From Gammaproteobacteria bacterium (GTDB lineage Bacteria > Pseudomonadota > Gammaproteobacteria > Steroidobacterales > Steroidobacteraceae): a stretch of DNA of 64,000 nucleotides. How positions within the stretch are numbered: the stretch's first letter is position 1; the number at the start of each line of letters is the position of its first letter. The notes under the pieces are model-generated. The model had not been told where the DNA came from, ran no database searches, and worked only from the letters and a program-made list of their open reading frames with translations. Location: positions 29,458-93,457 of the forward strand of contig JAIBJM010000002.1 of NCBI GenBank assembly GCA_020029535.1, in the 5' to 3' direction. Shown in pieces: positions 38,551 through 47,354 of the stretch. The position numbers and the translations under genes were made by a program.

Positions 38551-41500
38551 ATTTCGTCACCTGGGGCATCCGCAATCCGGTACCGGTGCTGATGCTGTTT
38601 GTGGTGCTGACGGTCGGCGGCCTGTTCGCCTTCCGTTCGCTGGGCATCCAGAACATGCCCGACATGAACTTCCCCGGTGTGACGGTTTCGATGAGCTATG
38701 CCGGCACGCCGCCGGACCAGATGGAAACCGAGATCACGCGCAAGATCGAAGATGCGGTCGCCGGCGTGGTCGGCGTGCGGCATATCACTTCGCAGATCTC
38801 GCAGGGCAGCTCGGAAACCTTTGTGGAACTGCAGCTGGGCACCGATGTGCCGCAGGCGGTGGATGATGTGCGCGATGCGGTGACGCGCGTGCGCTCTAAT
38901 CTGCCGGCCGACGCGCTCGAACCGGTGGTCTCGCGCGTGACCATGATGGGCGTGCCCATCCTGGTCTACAGCGTCAACGCGCCGGGTCTCGGCGATGAGG
39001 AACTGTCCTGGTTCGTCGACCAGACCGTGATGCGGCAGCTCAGCGCCGTGCCCGGCGTGGGTCGTGTCAAACGTGTCGGTGGCGTGCAGCGCGAGGTGCT
39101 CGTCAGCCTGGATCCGGATCGCATGAACGCCATCGGCGCCACCGCCAGCGACGTATCGCGTCAGCTCAAGCGCATCCAGGCCGATCTGCCGGCCGGCACC
39201 GCACGCGTGGGCGGAATGGAGCAGAGCGTACGCGCACTGGGCACCATCGAGTCGGCGCAGCAGCTGTCCGAACTGACGATCGTGCTCGGCGATGGCCGCT
39301 CGGTGCGGCTGGATGCCATAGCCACCGTTACCGATCAGGCCGCCGAACAGCGTGAGCTGGCGCTGCTGAATGGCAAGCCGGTGGTGGGTTTCAGCATAAC
39401 GCGCGCCTGGGGCGCCAGCGTGGCCGGTGTCGCGGAAGCCACGCAGAAGGCGGTGGATGAACTGCAGCGGCAGCATCCCAATGTGAGCTTCACCGTCATC
39501 GACGACACCGAAGTGGCGGAAGTGCATGAGTCCTATCGCAGCTCGATGGAGATGCTGCTGGAAGGCGCGGCGCTCGCCATCCTGGTGGTGTGGCTGTTCC
39601 TGCGCGACTGGCGCGCGACGCTGATTTCCGCCTCGGCACTGCCGCTGGCGGTGATTCCGACCTTTCTGGGTATGGCGGCGCTGGGTTACACGCTGAACCT
39701 GCTGACGCTGCTGGCGCTGACGCTGGTGGTGGGCATGCTGGTGGACGATGCCATCGTCGAGGTCGAGAACATCGTGCGGCATCTGCGCCAGGGCAAACCG
39801 CCCATCAAGGCTGCCACCGAGGCGGCACTGGAAATCGGTCTGGCGGTAGTGGCCACCACGCTGACGCTGGTGGCGGTGTTCCTGCCGGTGGCTTTCATGG
39901 GCGGCATCTCCGGCGAATTCTTCCGTCCCTTTGCCTTCACGGCGGCGATGGCCGTGCTGTGTTCGCTGCTGGTGGCGCGGTTGCTGACGCCGGCGCTGGC
40001 GGCGCATTTCATGAAGGCCGACAGCCGTGAACATGGCGAGCTGCCGTGGCTGAAGCTTTATCTGCGCGCCGTGAACTGGTGCCTGCACCACCGCCGCACA
40101 ACGCTGTCCGTCGCGACGGTGGTATTTCTCGGCTCAATGGCCTCGGGCCTGCTGCTGCCCACCACCTTCGTGTCGAGTGGCGATCGCGGCGCTTCGTCGC
40201 TGACCGTAGAATTGCCACCCGGATCGAATCTGCAGCAGACGCTGGCCGCTGCAGAGACCTTGCGCGCCCGCATTGCCGCCATGCCCGAGACCGAACGTGT
40301 GTTCACCGTGGCTGGCAATGGCTCGGACGTGCGCACCGCCAGCCTGAACGTCATCTGGAAGCCGCGTGGCGAACGTGAACTGTTGACGCCGCAGTTGCAA
40401 AAGCGCGCGGTGGAGCTGGCCGCCGATATTCCCGGCGTCCGCATCCAGACCATGGCCTTGCAGGGCGGCGGGCTGTCGTTCGAACTGGTGGGCGAAGACT
40501 CGGTGCAGCTGGAGGCTGCCGCTGCGGCGGTGGTGGCCGAAATGGCCACTACGTCCGGGTTCAGCGCGCCGCGTTCCAGCGCCAGCCTGCTGCAGCCGGA
40601 GATTGTCGTCCGGCCACTGTCGGACCGCGCCGCCGAACTGGGTGTCACCACCGAGGCCATGTCGACGGCGGTGCGCTTCGCCACCAGTGGCGATGTGGAA
40701 CTGGGCCTGGCCAAACTGAACCTGCCCACGCGACAAGTGCCGATCCGCGTGCGTCTCGACGATTCGGCGCGCGATGATATTGCGCGGCTCCGTCTGCTGC
40801 CGGTGCCGGGGCGCAGCGGCGCCGTGCCGCTGGCCAATGTGGCCGACCTCAGTTTTGGCACCGCGCCAGCCAGCATCAGCCGCTATGACCGCAACCGCAA
40901 CATCACCATCAGCGCCGATCTGGACGACATTGCGCTCGGCGAAGGCATGCAGCGCATCGGGCAGCTGGAGTCGATGCGCAACCTGCCCACCAGCGTGCGG
41001 CGCGTCAACACCGGCGAATCGCTGTTCTTCAGCGAGATGATGAACAGCTTCGTGCTGGCCATGGTCATCGGCCTGCTGTGCGTGTATGCGCTGCTGGTGC
41101 TGCTGTTCCATGATTTCGTGCAGCCCATCACCATCCTCAGCGCGGTGCCGCCCTCGGTGGGTGGCGCCTTCCTGTTCCTGCTGCTGTTCCGCTACAGCCT
41201 GTCGCTGTCGGCGCTGATCGGCATGTTGACGCTGATGGGCATCGTCACCAAGAATTCCATCCTGCTGGTGGAGTATGCGGTGATGGCGCGACGCGACCAC
41301 GGGCTGTCGCGTCATGACGCGCTGATGGATGCCTGCTCCAAGCGCGCGCGGCCCATCATCATGACCACCATCGCGATGGGCGCCGGCATGCTGCCGATCG
41401 CGATGGGCTGGTCCGGCGATCCCAGCTTCCGCGCGCCGATGGGCATGGCCGTGATTGGCGGACTGGTGGCTTCCACGGTGCTCAGCCTGTTCGTGGTGCC

Positions 41501-41597
41501 CTCTGTCTACACGCTGCTGGACGACGCAGAACTGTGGGTGCTGAAGCGTTTCCGGCGTCGACCGGCAGAACCTGCGCCGCAGCCTTCGGAGTCGTGA
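38547..41597 (+). CDS. RND multidrug/heavy-metal efflux inner-membrane transporter
   Basis: [102 protein letters not shown]. Confidence 0.97.
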   Translation: MNFVTWGIRNPVPVLMLFVVLTVGGLFAFRSLGIQNMPDMNFPGVTVSMSYAGTPPDQMETEITRKIEDAVAGVVGVRHITSQISQGSSETFVELQLGTDVPQAVDDVRDAVTRVRSNLPADALEPVVSRVTMMGVPILVYSVNAPGLGDEELSWFVDQTVMRQLSAVPGVGRVKRVGGVQREVLVSLDPDRMNAIGATASDVSRQLKRIQADLPAGTARVGGMEQSVRALGTIESAQQLSELTIVLGDGRSVRLDAIATVTDQAAEQRELALLNGKPVVGFSITRAWGASVAGVAEATQKAVDELQRQHPNVSFTVIDDTEVAEVHESYRSSMEMLLEGAALAILVVWLFLRDWRATLISASALPLAVIPTFLGMAALGYTLNLLTLLALTLVVGMLVDDAIVEVENIVRHLRQGKPPIKAATEAALEIGLAVVATTLTLVAVFLPVAFMGGISGEFFRPFAFTAAMAVLCSLLVARLLTPALAAHFMKADSREHGELPWLKLYLRAVNWCLHHRRTTLSVATVVFLGSMASGLLLPTTFVSSGDRGASSLTVELPPGSNLQQTLAAAETLRARIAAMPETERVFTVAGNGSDVRTASLNVIWKPRGERELLTPQLQKRAVELAADIPGVRIQTMALQGGGLSFELVGEDSVQLEAAAAAVVAEMATTSGFSAPRSSASLLQPEIVVRPLSDRAAELGVTTEAMSTAVRFATSGDVELGLAKLNLPTRQVPIRVRLDDSARDDIARLRLLPVPGRSGAVPLANVADLSFGTAPASISRYDRNRNITISADLDDIALGEGMQRIGQLESMRNLPTSVRRVNTGESLFFSEMMNSFVLAMVIGLLCVYALLVLLFHDFVQPITILSAVPPSVGGAFLFLLLFRYSLSLSALIGMLTLMGIVTKNSILLVEYAVMARRDHGLSRHDALMDACSKRARPIIMTTIAMGAGMLPIAMGWSGDPSFRAPMGMAVIGGLVASTVLSLFVVPSVYTLLDDAELWVLKRFRRRPAEPAPQPSES

Positions 41598-41662
41598 GGG
41601 GCAGGCTTCCTGTCTGTCTGCGGTAGAAAGTCGAGTGGCATTGCCGTACCCGCGGGGGTGCA

Positions 41663-42208
41663 ATGGCATACCCGCGGAGAGCTTTCATGAACGCCCTGTA
41701 TTCGTTGTACGATGCGCTCCTGAGCATCGATGTGCCGGCCGACAAAGCCAAGGCCGTGGTCAGCGCCATGGAGCAGGAGATGAGCGGCGTTCTGGCGACC
41801 AAGTCCGATCTGCAGGGCACCCAGCTGCTGTTGCGGCAGGAGTTGACTGCTACGCGCGACTTGCTGAAGCAGGAAATTGACACTGCCCGTGTTTCGCTGA
41901 AGCAGGAGCTGGCGACTACGCGGGATTCGCTGAGGCAGGAAATCGCTGCGGTGCGCGATTCGTTGAAGCAGGAAATCGCTGCGGTGCGCGACTCGCTGAA
42001 GCAGGAAATCACTGCGGTGCGCGATTCGCTGACGCAGGAGATCACCGCACTCAGGCAGTCGTCCGAGAGTCAGTTCAAGGTGTTCGAAGGCAAGTTCGAG
42101 GTATTCGAGCAGAAGCTGGAGCTGCTGCGTTCCTCGATGACCATCCGCCTGGGCTGGATGTTCTTTGTCGGCATGGGCCTGTTGTTCACCGCTTTGAAGC
42201 TGACCTGA
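41663..42208 (+). CDS. Hendecad-repeat coiled-coil protein with C-terminal TM helix (DUF1640-like)
   Basis: Six successive 11-residue repeats (AVRDSLKQEIA-type) then RLGWMFFVGMGLLFTALKLT. Confidence 0.75.
   Translation: MAYPRRAFMNALYSLYDALLSIDVPADKAKAVVSAMEQEMSGVLATKSDLQGTQLLLRQELTATRDLLKQEIDTARVSLKQELATTRDSLRQEIAAVRDSLKQEIAAVRDSLKQEITAVRDSLTQEITALRQSSESQFKVFEGKFEVFEQKLELLRSSMTIRLGWMFFVGMGLLFTALKLT
41850..42053 (+). repeat. In-frame ~33-bp tandem repeats
   Basis: Near-identical units of gcggtgcgcgattcgctgaagcaggaaatc type, encoding the hendecads. Confidence 0.85.
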
Positions 42209-42249
42209 AACCGATTCACTGCGTCGTTGCGCCGCGGCGATTGCCTGGC

Positions 42250-43920
42250 ATGAAGATCTTCCTCACCGCACTCTGCCTGGCCGCCCTCGCCACCGCCTTC
42301 GGCGCCGCTACCGCAGGTCGCGATACCTTGCTGCCGGGCTCGATCCGGGAGGCAGCACGCCAGATCAACGCCGATACGCTGGCCGCGCCGGTGCGTTTTC
42401 TCGCCGACGATGCCCTCGAAGGCCGCGCGCCCGCCAGTGCCGGCGACCGGCTGGCGCGGTTGTATCTGGCCACCGAGCTGCAATCGCTGGGTTTCCGGCC
42501 GGCGGGCGTCAACGGCAGCTGGGAACAGCCGCTGGAAATTGTCGGCGTCACGGCAGCCATGCCGGCGCAGTGGAATTTCAATACCGCGAAGGGAACCACG
42601 GCCTGGCGCTGGAACGAGGATTACATTGCCGCCAGTGGTGTCGTCGAAGAGTCGGTGAGCATCGGCAACGCCGAACTGGTGTTCGTTGGTTACGGCATCC
42701 AGGCCCCCGAATACCAGTGGGATGATTTCAAGGGCGCCGACCTCGGCAACAAGATCCTGGTGATGCTGAACAACGATCCCGACTGGGATCCGCAGTTGTT
42801 CGAAGGCAATCGCCGCCTGTACTACGGTCGCTGGACCTACAAGTACGAGAGCGCGGCGCGGCAGGGCGCGGTCGGCGCCATCATCGTGCACACGCGGCCC
42901 TCGGCTGGTTATCCATGGCAGGTGGTGCAGACCTCATGGTCGGGCGAGCAGTTCGAATTGCCGGCGCAGAACGAAGCGCGCCTCCGCCTGCGCAGCTGGG
43001 CCACCGAGGCGGCCATGCGCCAGCTGCTGCGATCGGCGGGCTTCGATCTCGACCGGCTGACCGAAGCAGCGAAGCAGCGCGATTTCAAGCCGGTGCCGCT
43101 GGGCATCACCACCTCGCTGGCATTCACCAACAGGTTGTCGCAGGTGCAGACCGCCAATGTGGCCGGCGTGCTGCCGGGGTCCGATCCGCGGCTGCGCGAT
43201 GAGTATGTGATCTTCACCGCGCATCACGACCATCTGGGCGTCGGCGAGCCCGATGCGAAGGGCGATCGCATCTACAACGGTGCGCTGGATAATGCGGCCG
43301 GCTGTGCGCAGCTGCTGGCCATTGCGCGCGCCTATGCATCGCTCCCGCAGCGTCCGCGCCGCTCCACCATGATGCTGTTCGTGGCGGCCGAGGAGCAGGG
43401 GCTGCTGGGCTCGCGCTATTTCGCCGCTCATCCGACCGTGCCGGCCGGGCGCATCGCCGCCAACATCAACTTCGACGGCGGCAACATCTGGGGCCGTACG
43501 CGCGACGTGACGCTGATCGGCATGGGCAAGTCGTCGCTGGATGAGGTGGCGCAGAGCGTGGCGCATATCCAGCGGCGGCGGCTGGAGCCGGACCAATTTC
43601 CGGACCGCGGCTACTTCTATCGTTCGGACCAGTTCGAGTTCGCGCGCATCGGCGTGCCGGCGCTGTATTTCGAAACCGGCACCGAGATGATTGGCCGTGC
43701 GCCGGAGTGGGGCAGGCAGCAGATCGAGGCCTGGGAAGAAGCGCAGTATCACCAGCCTTCCGATCAGCTCGATGCTGGCTGGAATTTCGACGGCATGATC
43801 GAGGACGCGCAGTTGGGGCTGTACGCCGGCTGGCTGATCGCGCAGGCCGAGGACCTGCCGGCCTGGCGCAAGGGCGATGAATTCGAGGCCATGCGCCTGA
43901 AGGCGCTGGCCGCACGCTGA
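42250..43920 (+). CDS. M28-family zinc peptidase
   Basis: FTAHHDHLGVG, NGALDNAAGCAQLLAIARAY, FVAAEEQGLLGSRYFA, signal peptide. Confidence 0.93.
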   Translation: MKIFLTALCLAALATAFGAATAGRDTLLPGSIREAARQINADTLAAPVRFLADDALEGRAPASAGDRLARLYLATELQSLGFRPAGVNGSWEQPLEIVGVTAAMPAQWNFNTAKGTTAWRWNEDYIAASGVVEESVSIGNAELVFVGYGIQAPEYQWDDFKGADLGNKILVMLNNDPDWDPQLFEGNRRLYYGRWTYKYESAARQGAVGAIIVHTRPSAGYPWQVVQTSWSGEQFELPAQNEARLRLRSWATEAAMRQLLRSAGFDLDRLTEAAKQRDFKPVPLGITTSLAFTNRLSQVQTANVAGVLPGSDPRLRDEYVIFTAHHDHLGVGEPDAKGDRIYNGALDNAAGCAQLLAIARAYASLPQRPRRSTMMLFVAAEEQGLLGSRYFAAHPTVPAGRIAANINFDGGNIWGRTRDVTLIGMGKSSLDEVAQSVAHIQRRRLEPDQFPDRGYFYRSDQFEFARIGVPALYFETGTEMIGRAPEWGRQQIEAWEEAQYHQPSDQLDAGWNFDGMIEDAQLGLYAGWLIAQAEDLPAWRKGDEFEAMRLKALAAR

Positions 43921-43923
43921 AAA

Positions 43924-44955
43924 TCAGGCCGCGGCGGCGACGGTTTCGACGCGGTTCCGGCCGGACTGCTTGGCCTGGTACAGCGCCACATCGGCGCGAT
44001 GGATCAGCGCGTCCACGCTCTCGCCGGCGTATCCGCAGGCAGTGCCCAGTGAAATGGTCACCTTGTCGATGTATTCGTTGCTGCCGGTGCGCTTCAGACG
44101 CCCACGTCCCACCGCCAGACGGATCTGTTCGGCCACCAGCGCCGCCGCATCCAGATCGGTGTCCGGCAGCAGGATGGCAAATTCTTCGCCGCCGAAACGG
44201 GCCGCCACGTCGCGTCCCTTGATGTTTGAATGCAGCACGCCGGCGACCGAGCGGATCACCTGGTCGCCGACCAGGTGGCCATAACTGTCGTTGATGCGCT
44301 TGAAGTGGTCGATGTCGGCCATGATCAGCGAGCTGCCCTGCAGTCCGTTCGGGCGGCTGCCCAGCAGCGACTCGGCGGCACGTTCGAAGCCGCGCCGGTT
44401 GCGCAGGTTGGTCAGCGAATCGGTCAGCGCTTCGCCCTGCACCTTGTCCAGCTGATCCTTCAGCGCCGTGATCTGCTGGGCGCTGGATTCCAGCTGATGG
44501 CGCATCTCGTCGGTGGAGCTCTGCACGGCGGTCGTGCGCCGCGCCAGCACCTGGATCAGTTCACGCAGTGCGCCGGAGTCCAGCGGCGCATCCAGTTGCG
44601 CTGAGGCCTCCTGCAGGGCGCGACTGAAGTCTGCCGCATCGGCGCCAGCCGAACTGGCCAGCGTGCCCAGCTGCAGTAGCAGGGCGTTGAATTCGGCGTG
44701 CAGTTTTTCGGCCGCTTCCACGTCGCGCGCAGCGATGTAGCGCGCGAACAGCCGCACGGTTTCATCGTTGCTGACAGGGCGCGGATCGTTGAGACGGGCA
44801 TTGAGCGCGTCGGCCAGCCGCGGATTGATGCCCGCCAGGTACTCGTACCAGACCGCGTAGCTGGTCGGATAGTAGGTGCCGCCGTGTCTGGCGATTCGCG
44901 GCAGGATCAGACGGAGTAGTTCCCCGCTGTGCTCGCTGGTTTCGTGATAACGCAT
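43924..44955 (-). CDS. Diguanylate cyclase (GGDEF domain)
   Basis: DSLTNLRNRRGFERA, IMADIDHFKRINDSYGHLVGDQVIRSVA, RFGGEEFAILLPDTD. Confidence 0.95.
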   Translation of the reverse strand: MRYHETSEHSGELLRLILPRIARHGGTYYPTSYAVWYEYLAGINPRLADALNARLNDPRPVSNDETVRLFARYIAARDVEAAEKLHAEFNALLLQLGTLASSAGADAADFSRALQEASAQLDAPLDSGALRELIQVLARRTTAVQSSTDEMRHQLESSAQQITALKDQLDKVQGEALTDSLTNLRNRRGFERAAESLLGSRPNGLQGSSLIMADIDHFKRINDSYGHLVGDQVIRSVAGVLHSNIKGRDVAARFGGEEFAILLPDTDLDAAALVAEQIRLAVGRGRLKRTGSNEYIDKVTISLGTACGYAGESVDALIHRADVALYQAKQSGRNRVETVAAAA

Positions 44956-45125
44956 GGTCCATCCTTGGCACCGGCGCTGGCGCTGCACCATTGTCGGCAT
45001 TTGCGCGGCAGTACTTGAGTGATGCAGCGCAAGTCCCGTGCAAAATGCCGCAGTGGACTGCGATGCAGTTGGCAGATTTGTCGCGTTATCATCTGCCGGT
45101 CAATGGACTGGTCAAGGAATCGGCA

Positions 45126-45206
45126 ATGCGCATTGTGCTGGCACTGGTCGTGATCGCCCTGATATTCATGGTGGGCGTGGCGATCGGACGTCGCAAGGGC
45201 CCCTGA
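45126..45206 (+). CDS. Possible single-TM micropeptide
   Basis: MRIVLALVVIALIFMVGVAIGRRKGP; internal ATG of a 71-aa ORF; no homology support. Confidence 0.3.
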   Translation: MRIVLALVVIALIFMVGVAIGRRKGP

Positions 45207-45219
45207 GCGGGGCCCTGCG

Positions 45220-47277
45220 TTATTTGATGAGCCATTCCATGGCAGGATTGGCGGAGGTCGAGCCGTAGCGCAGCATCAGCAGCTTGGCAGGCTGCAGCTG
45301 GTACAACACGGCGGTTCCCCCGCCCACCACGGGCAGTGATGCCGTGCCCAGTCCCCGACCCGTCGACACGCTGATGGAAAATGAAGTTGCCGTGCTCACC
45401 GAGCCCGAAGAGGTGAAGGTGTAGAGGCCACTGGTCAGGGTGCCGGCCGGAATCATTACCAGCGGAGCAGTGCCCTGCGGGAACTGGGTGCCCAGCACCA
45501 GCAGGCCGTCGACCGAATGCGCATAGGGTCCGGCCATCTGCGCTTCGAGCAGACCTGCGTTGCCGCTGACCGAGCCGCGTTCGATGACATATCCATTCGC
45601 CGTGCCGTCCAGATACAGCGTGAACTGCCGCGCGCTGCCGCCGCTGCTGAAGCTGAGTGTGGCGCGCCCGTCGGTGGCCACGCTGTACTGCGCTCCGCTC
45701 ACTGCAGTGCCGAGACTGTTGGCCGAATAGGCTGCGCTATCCAGCAGCAGATCGACGGTGCCGGCACTGGCGTTGCCGTTCGACAGCCTGGCCAGCGCCG
45801 CGACGCCGCCGGGGGTCTGCGCCGGGTTGAAGCCCCACAGGCTGAGGACACCGGGTGAGGCCAGCGCCGTGTTGTCGAAGCTGGCGGCGCGGCGGGTCAT
45901 GAAGCCGGTCAGCCGCGGCGCACTGGCTTCGCTGGCGACATTGATCAGCAGCAGCCGGTTGGCGTTGATGACGTAGTAAGCCAGGCTGAAATTCTCGCCA
46001 CCGCCGCTCAAGGTCAGCACACCACGGCCATTGGCGTCCGGCGGACTCATGTTGCCGGTCAGCGTGGCGGCGCTCAGCGCGCTGGCGGCGTTGGAATCCA
46101 TGCGGCCCGCTGTCACGACACCGCCGGCGTCCACCGTCAGCTGCCCGATCAGGCCCATGCGCGCTTCGTCGCCACTGGCGCCCAGTGCGCCAAAGGCATA
46201 ACTGCCGGCCAGCTGCGCCAGATTGAAGGCGGCCGGATCCTGGCGTTCCAGGAAGCCGGAAGCGGTGGCGGTGCCGCCATTGGTGAGGATCACGCGGCCG
46301 CGGTCCAACGCGATGGTGATGCCGAAGTTGAATACCGGCGAATCTCCGCTGGCGTTCAGATTCAGCTCGCCGCTGTTGCCGATGCCGCCGTTCTCCGAGG
46401 AACGGATGGTGCAGTTGCCGCTGAGTGCTGCACCGTCAGTGGTGACGCCGCCGGCCTTGCGATCGCCAATGCCGGACAGCGAGCCGTCGCTGGCCACGTT
46501 GATGCTGGCGGCGCGGGTGGCCAGTTGCGAGCTGCCGACGCCGCTGACCAGCATGGCGTACTGACCGCTCAGCAGACAGGTCGTTGCTGGCTGCACCTGC
46601 AGCGTCAGACTGGCGGTGGAGGTGCGGCTGTTGGTGTCGGTGACCTGCAGCTGGAAGTTGTAACTGCCGGCGGTGGTCGGCGTGCCGGAGAAGGACACAT
46701 AGGACGTGGTGGTCTCGGTGCCCAGCGTCATGCCATCCGGCAGTGCGCCGCTGGTGATGGTCCAGGTGAAGGGCGATGCGCCACCCTGCAACGGTATCGA
46801 TCCGGTGTAGTACAGGCCCACACTGGCCGGGAACAGCTGCTGGGTAGTCACCACCGGATCGCCATTGGCGCGCACCACGATGGAAGCGCTGCGCGAGGTA
46901 TCGGCGTTGGAGGTGGCGGTGATCAGCGGCGTCACCGCGCCGGTGACCGTGGTCGGCGCTACGTAGGTGGCGGAGCTGCTGGTGACATCGGTCAACGTGC
47001 CTTCGCCGTCCAGCGTCCAGCTGACGCCGCTGCTGTCGGTGGCGTTGGTCACCGTGGCCGTCATCGTCACCGAACCGGGGGCGAGGATCTGCACTTCGTT
47101 GTACTGCACGGTGCCGGATTGCGGCGTGATGGTCACGCCATTGCGGATGCCGGTGCCGGTTTCGATGTCTTCGCCCAGATTCTCGCTGTCACTGCATGCG
47201 ACCAGCGTCAGGAGCAGCATCGCCAGACAAATGATTCCCGGGACGCGTCGTGCCGACGCGGAAGCGATGGAACTCAA
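45220..47277 (-). CDS. Lipoprotein with putative Ig-like (cadherin/BIG-type) domains
   Basis: Lipobox MLLLTLVACSDSE; GLYYTGSIPLQGGASPFTWTITSGALPDGMTL...SGTPTTAGSYNFQLQVTDTNSRT putative Ig motif; TTG start with GAGGAG upstream. Confidence 0.75.
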   Translation of the reverse strand: MSSIASASARRVPGIICLAMLLLTLVACSDSENLGEDIETGTGIRNGVTITPQSGTVQYNEVQILAPGSVTMTATVTNATDSSGVSWTLDGEGTLTDVTSSSATYVAPTTVTGAVTPLITATSNADTSRSASIVVRANGDPVVTTQQLFPASVGLYYTGSIPLQGGASPFTWTITSGALPDGMTLGTETTTSYVSFSGTPTTAGSYNFQLQVTDTNSRTSTASLTLQVQPATTCLLSGQYAMLVSGVGSSQLATRAASINVASDGSLSGIGDRKAGGVTTDGAALSGNCTIRSSENGGIGNSGELNLNASGDSPVFNFGITIALDRGRVILTNGGTATASGFLERQDPAAFNLAQLAGSYAFGALGASGDEARMGLIGQLTVDAGGVVTAGRMDSNAASALSAATLTGNMSPPDANGRGVLTLSGGGENFSLAYYVINANRLLLINVASEASAPRLTGFMTRRAASFDNTALASPGVLSLWGFNPAQTPGGVAALARLSNGNASAGTVDLLLDSAAYSANSLGTAVSGAQYSVATDGRATLSFSSGGSARQFTLYLDGTANGYVIERGSVSGNAGLLEAQMAGPYAHSVDGLLVLGTQFPQGTAPLVMIPAGTLTSGLYTFTSSGSVSTATSFSISVSTGRGLGTASLPVVGGGTAVLYQLQPAKLLMLRYGSTSANPAMEWLIK

Positions 47278-47354
47278 ACGGCTCTCCTCGAAGATGGCTG
47301 GGCGCCGGCGTTCAATGCCTGACGGCGGTAGCATAACGACAGTTGCGGCCGGAT

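Noticed and set aside
38373-41669. Long minus-strand ORFs (572 and 511 aa)
   Set aside because: Antisense to the RND transporter gene; no domain signal.
41482-42045. Minus-strand ORF with repeated ISCFSESRTAA units, looks like a repeat protein
   Set aside because: Mirror image of the hendecad repeats on the plus strand; the plus-strand ORF has sensible coiled-coil and TM features.
41850-42053. 33-bp repeats considered as a CRISPR array
   Set aside because: Repeats are contiguous without spacers, in frame, and encode 11-aa coiled-coil units.
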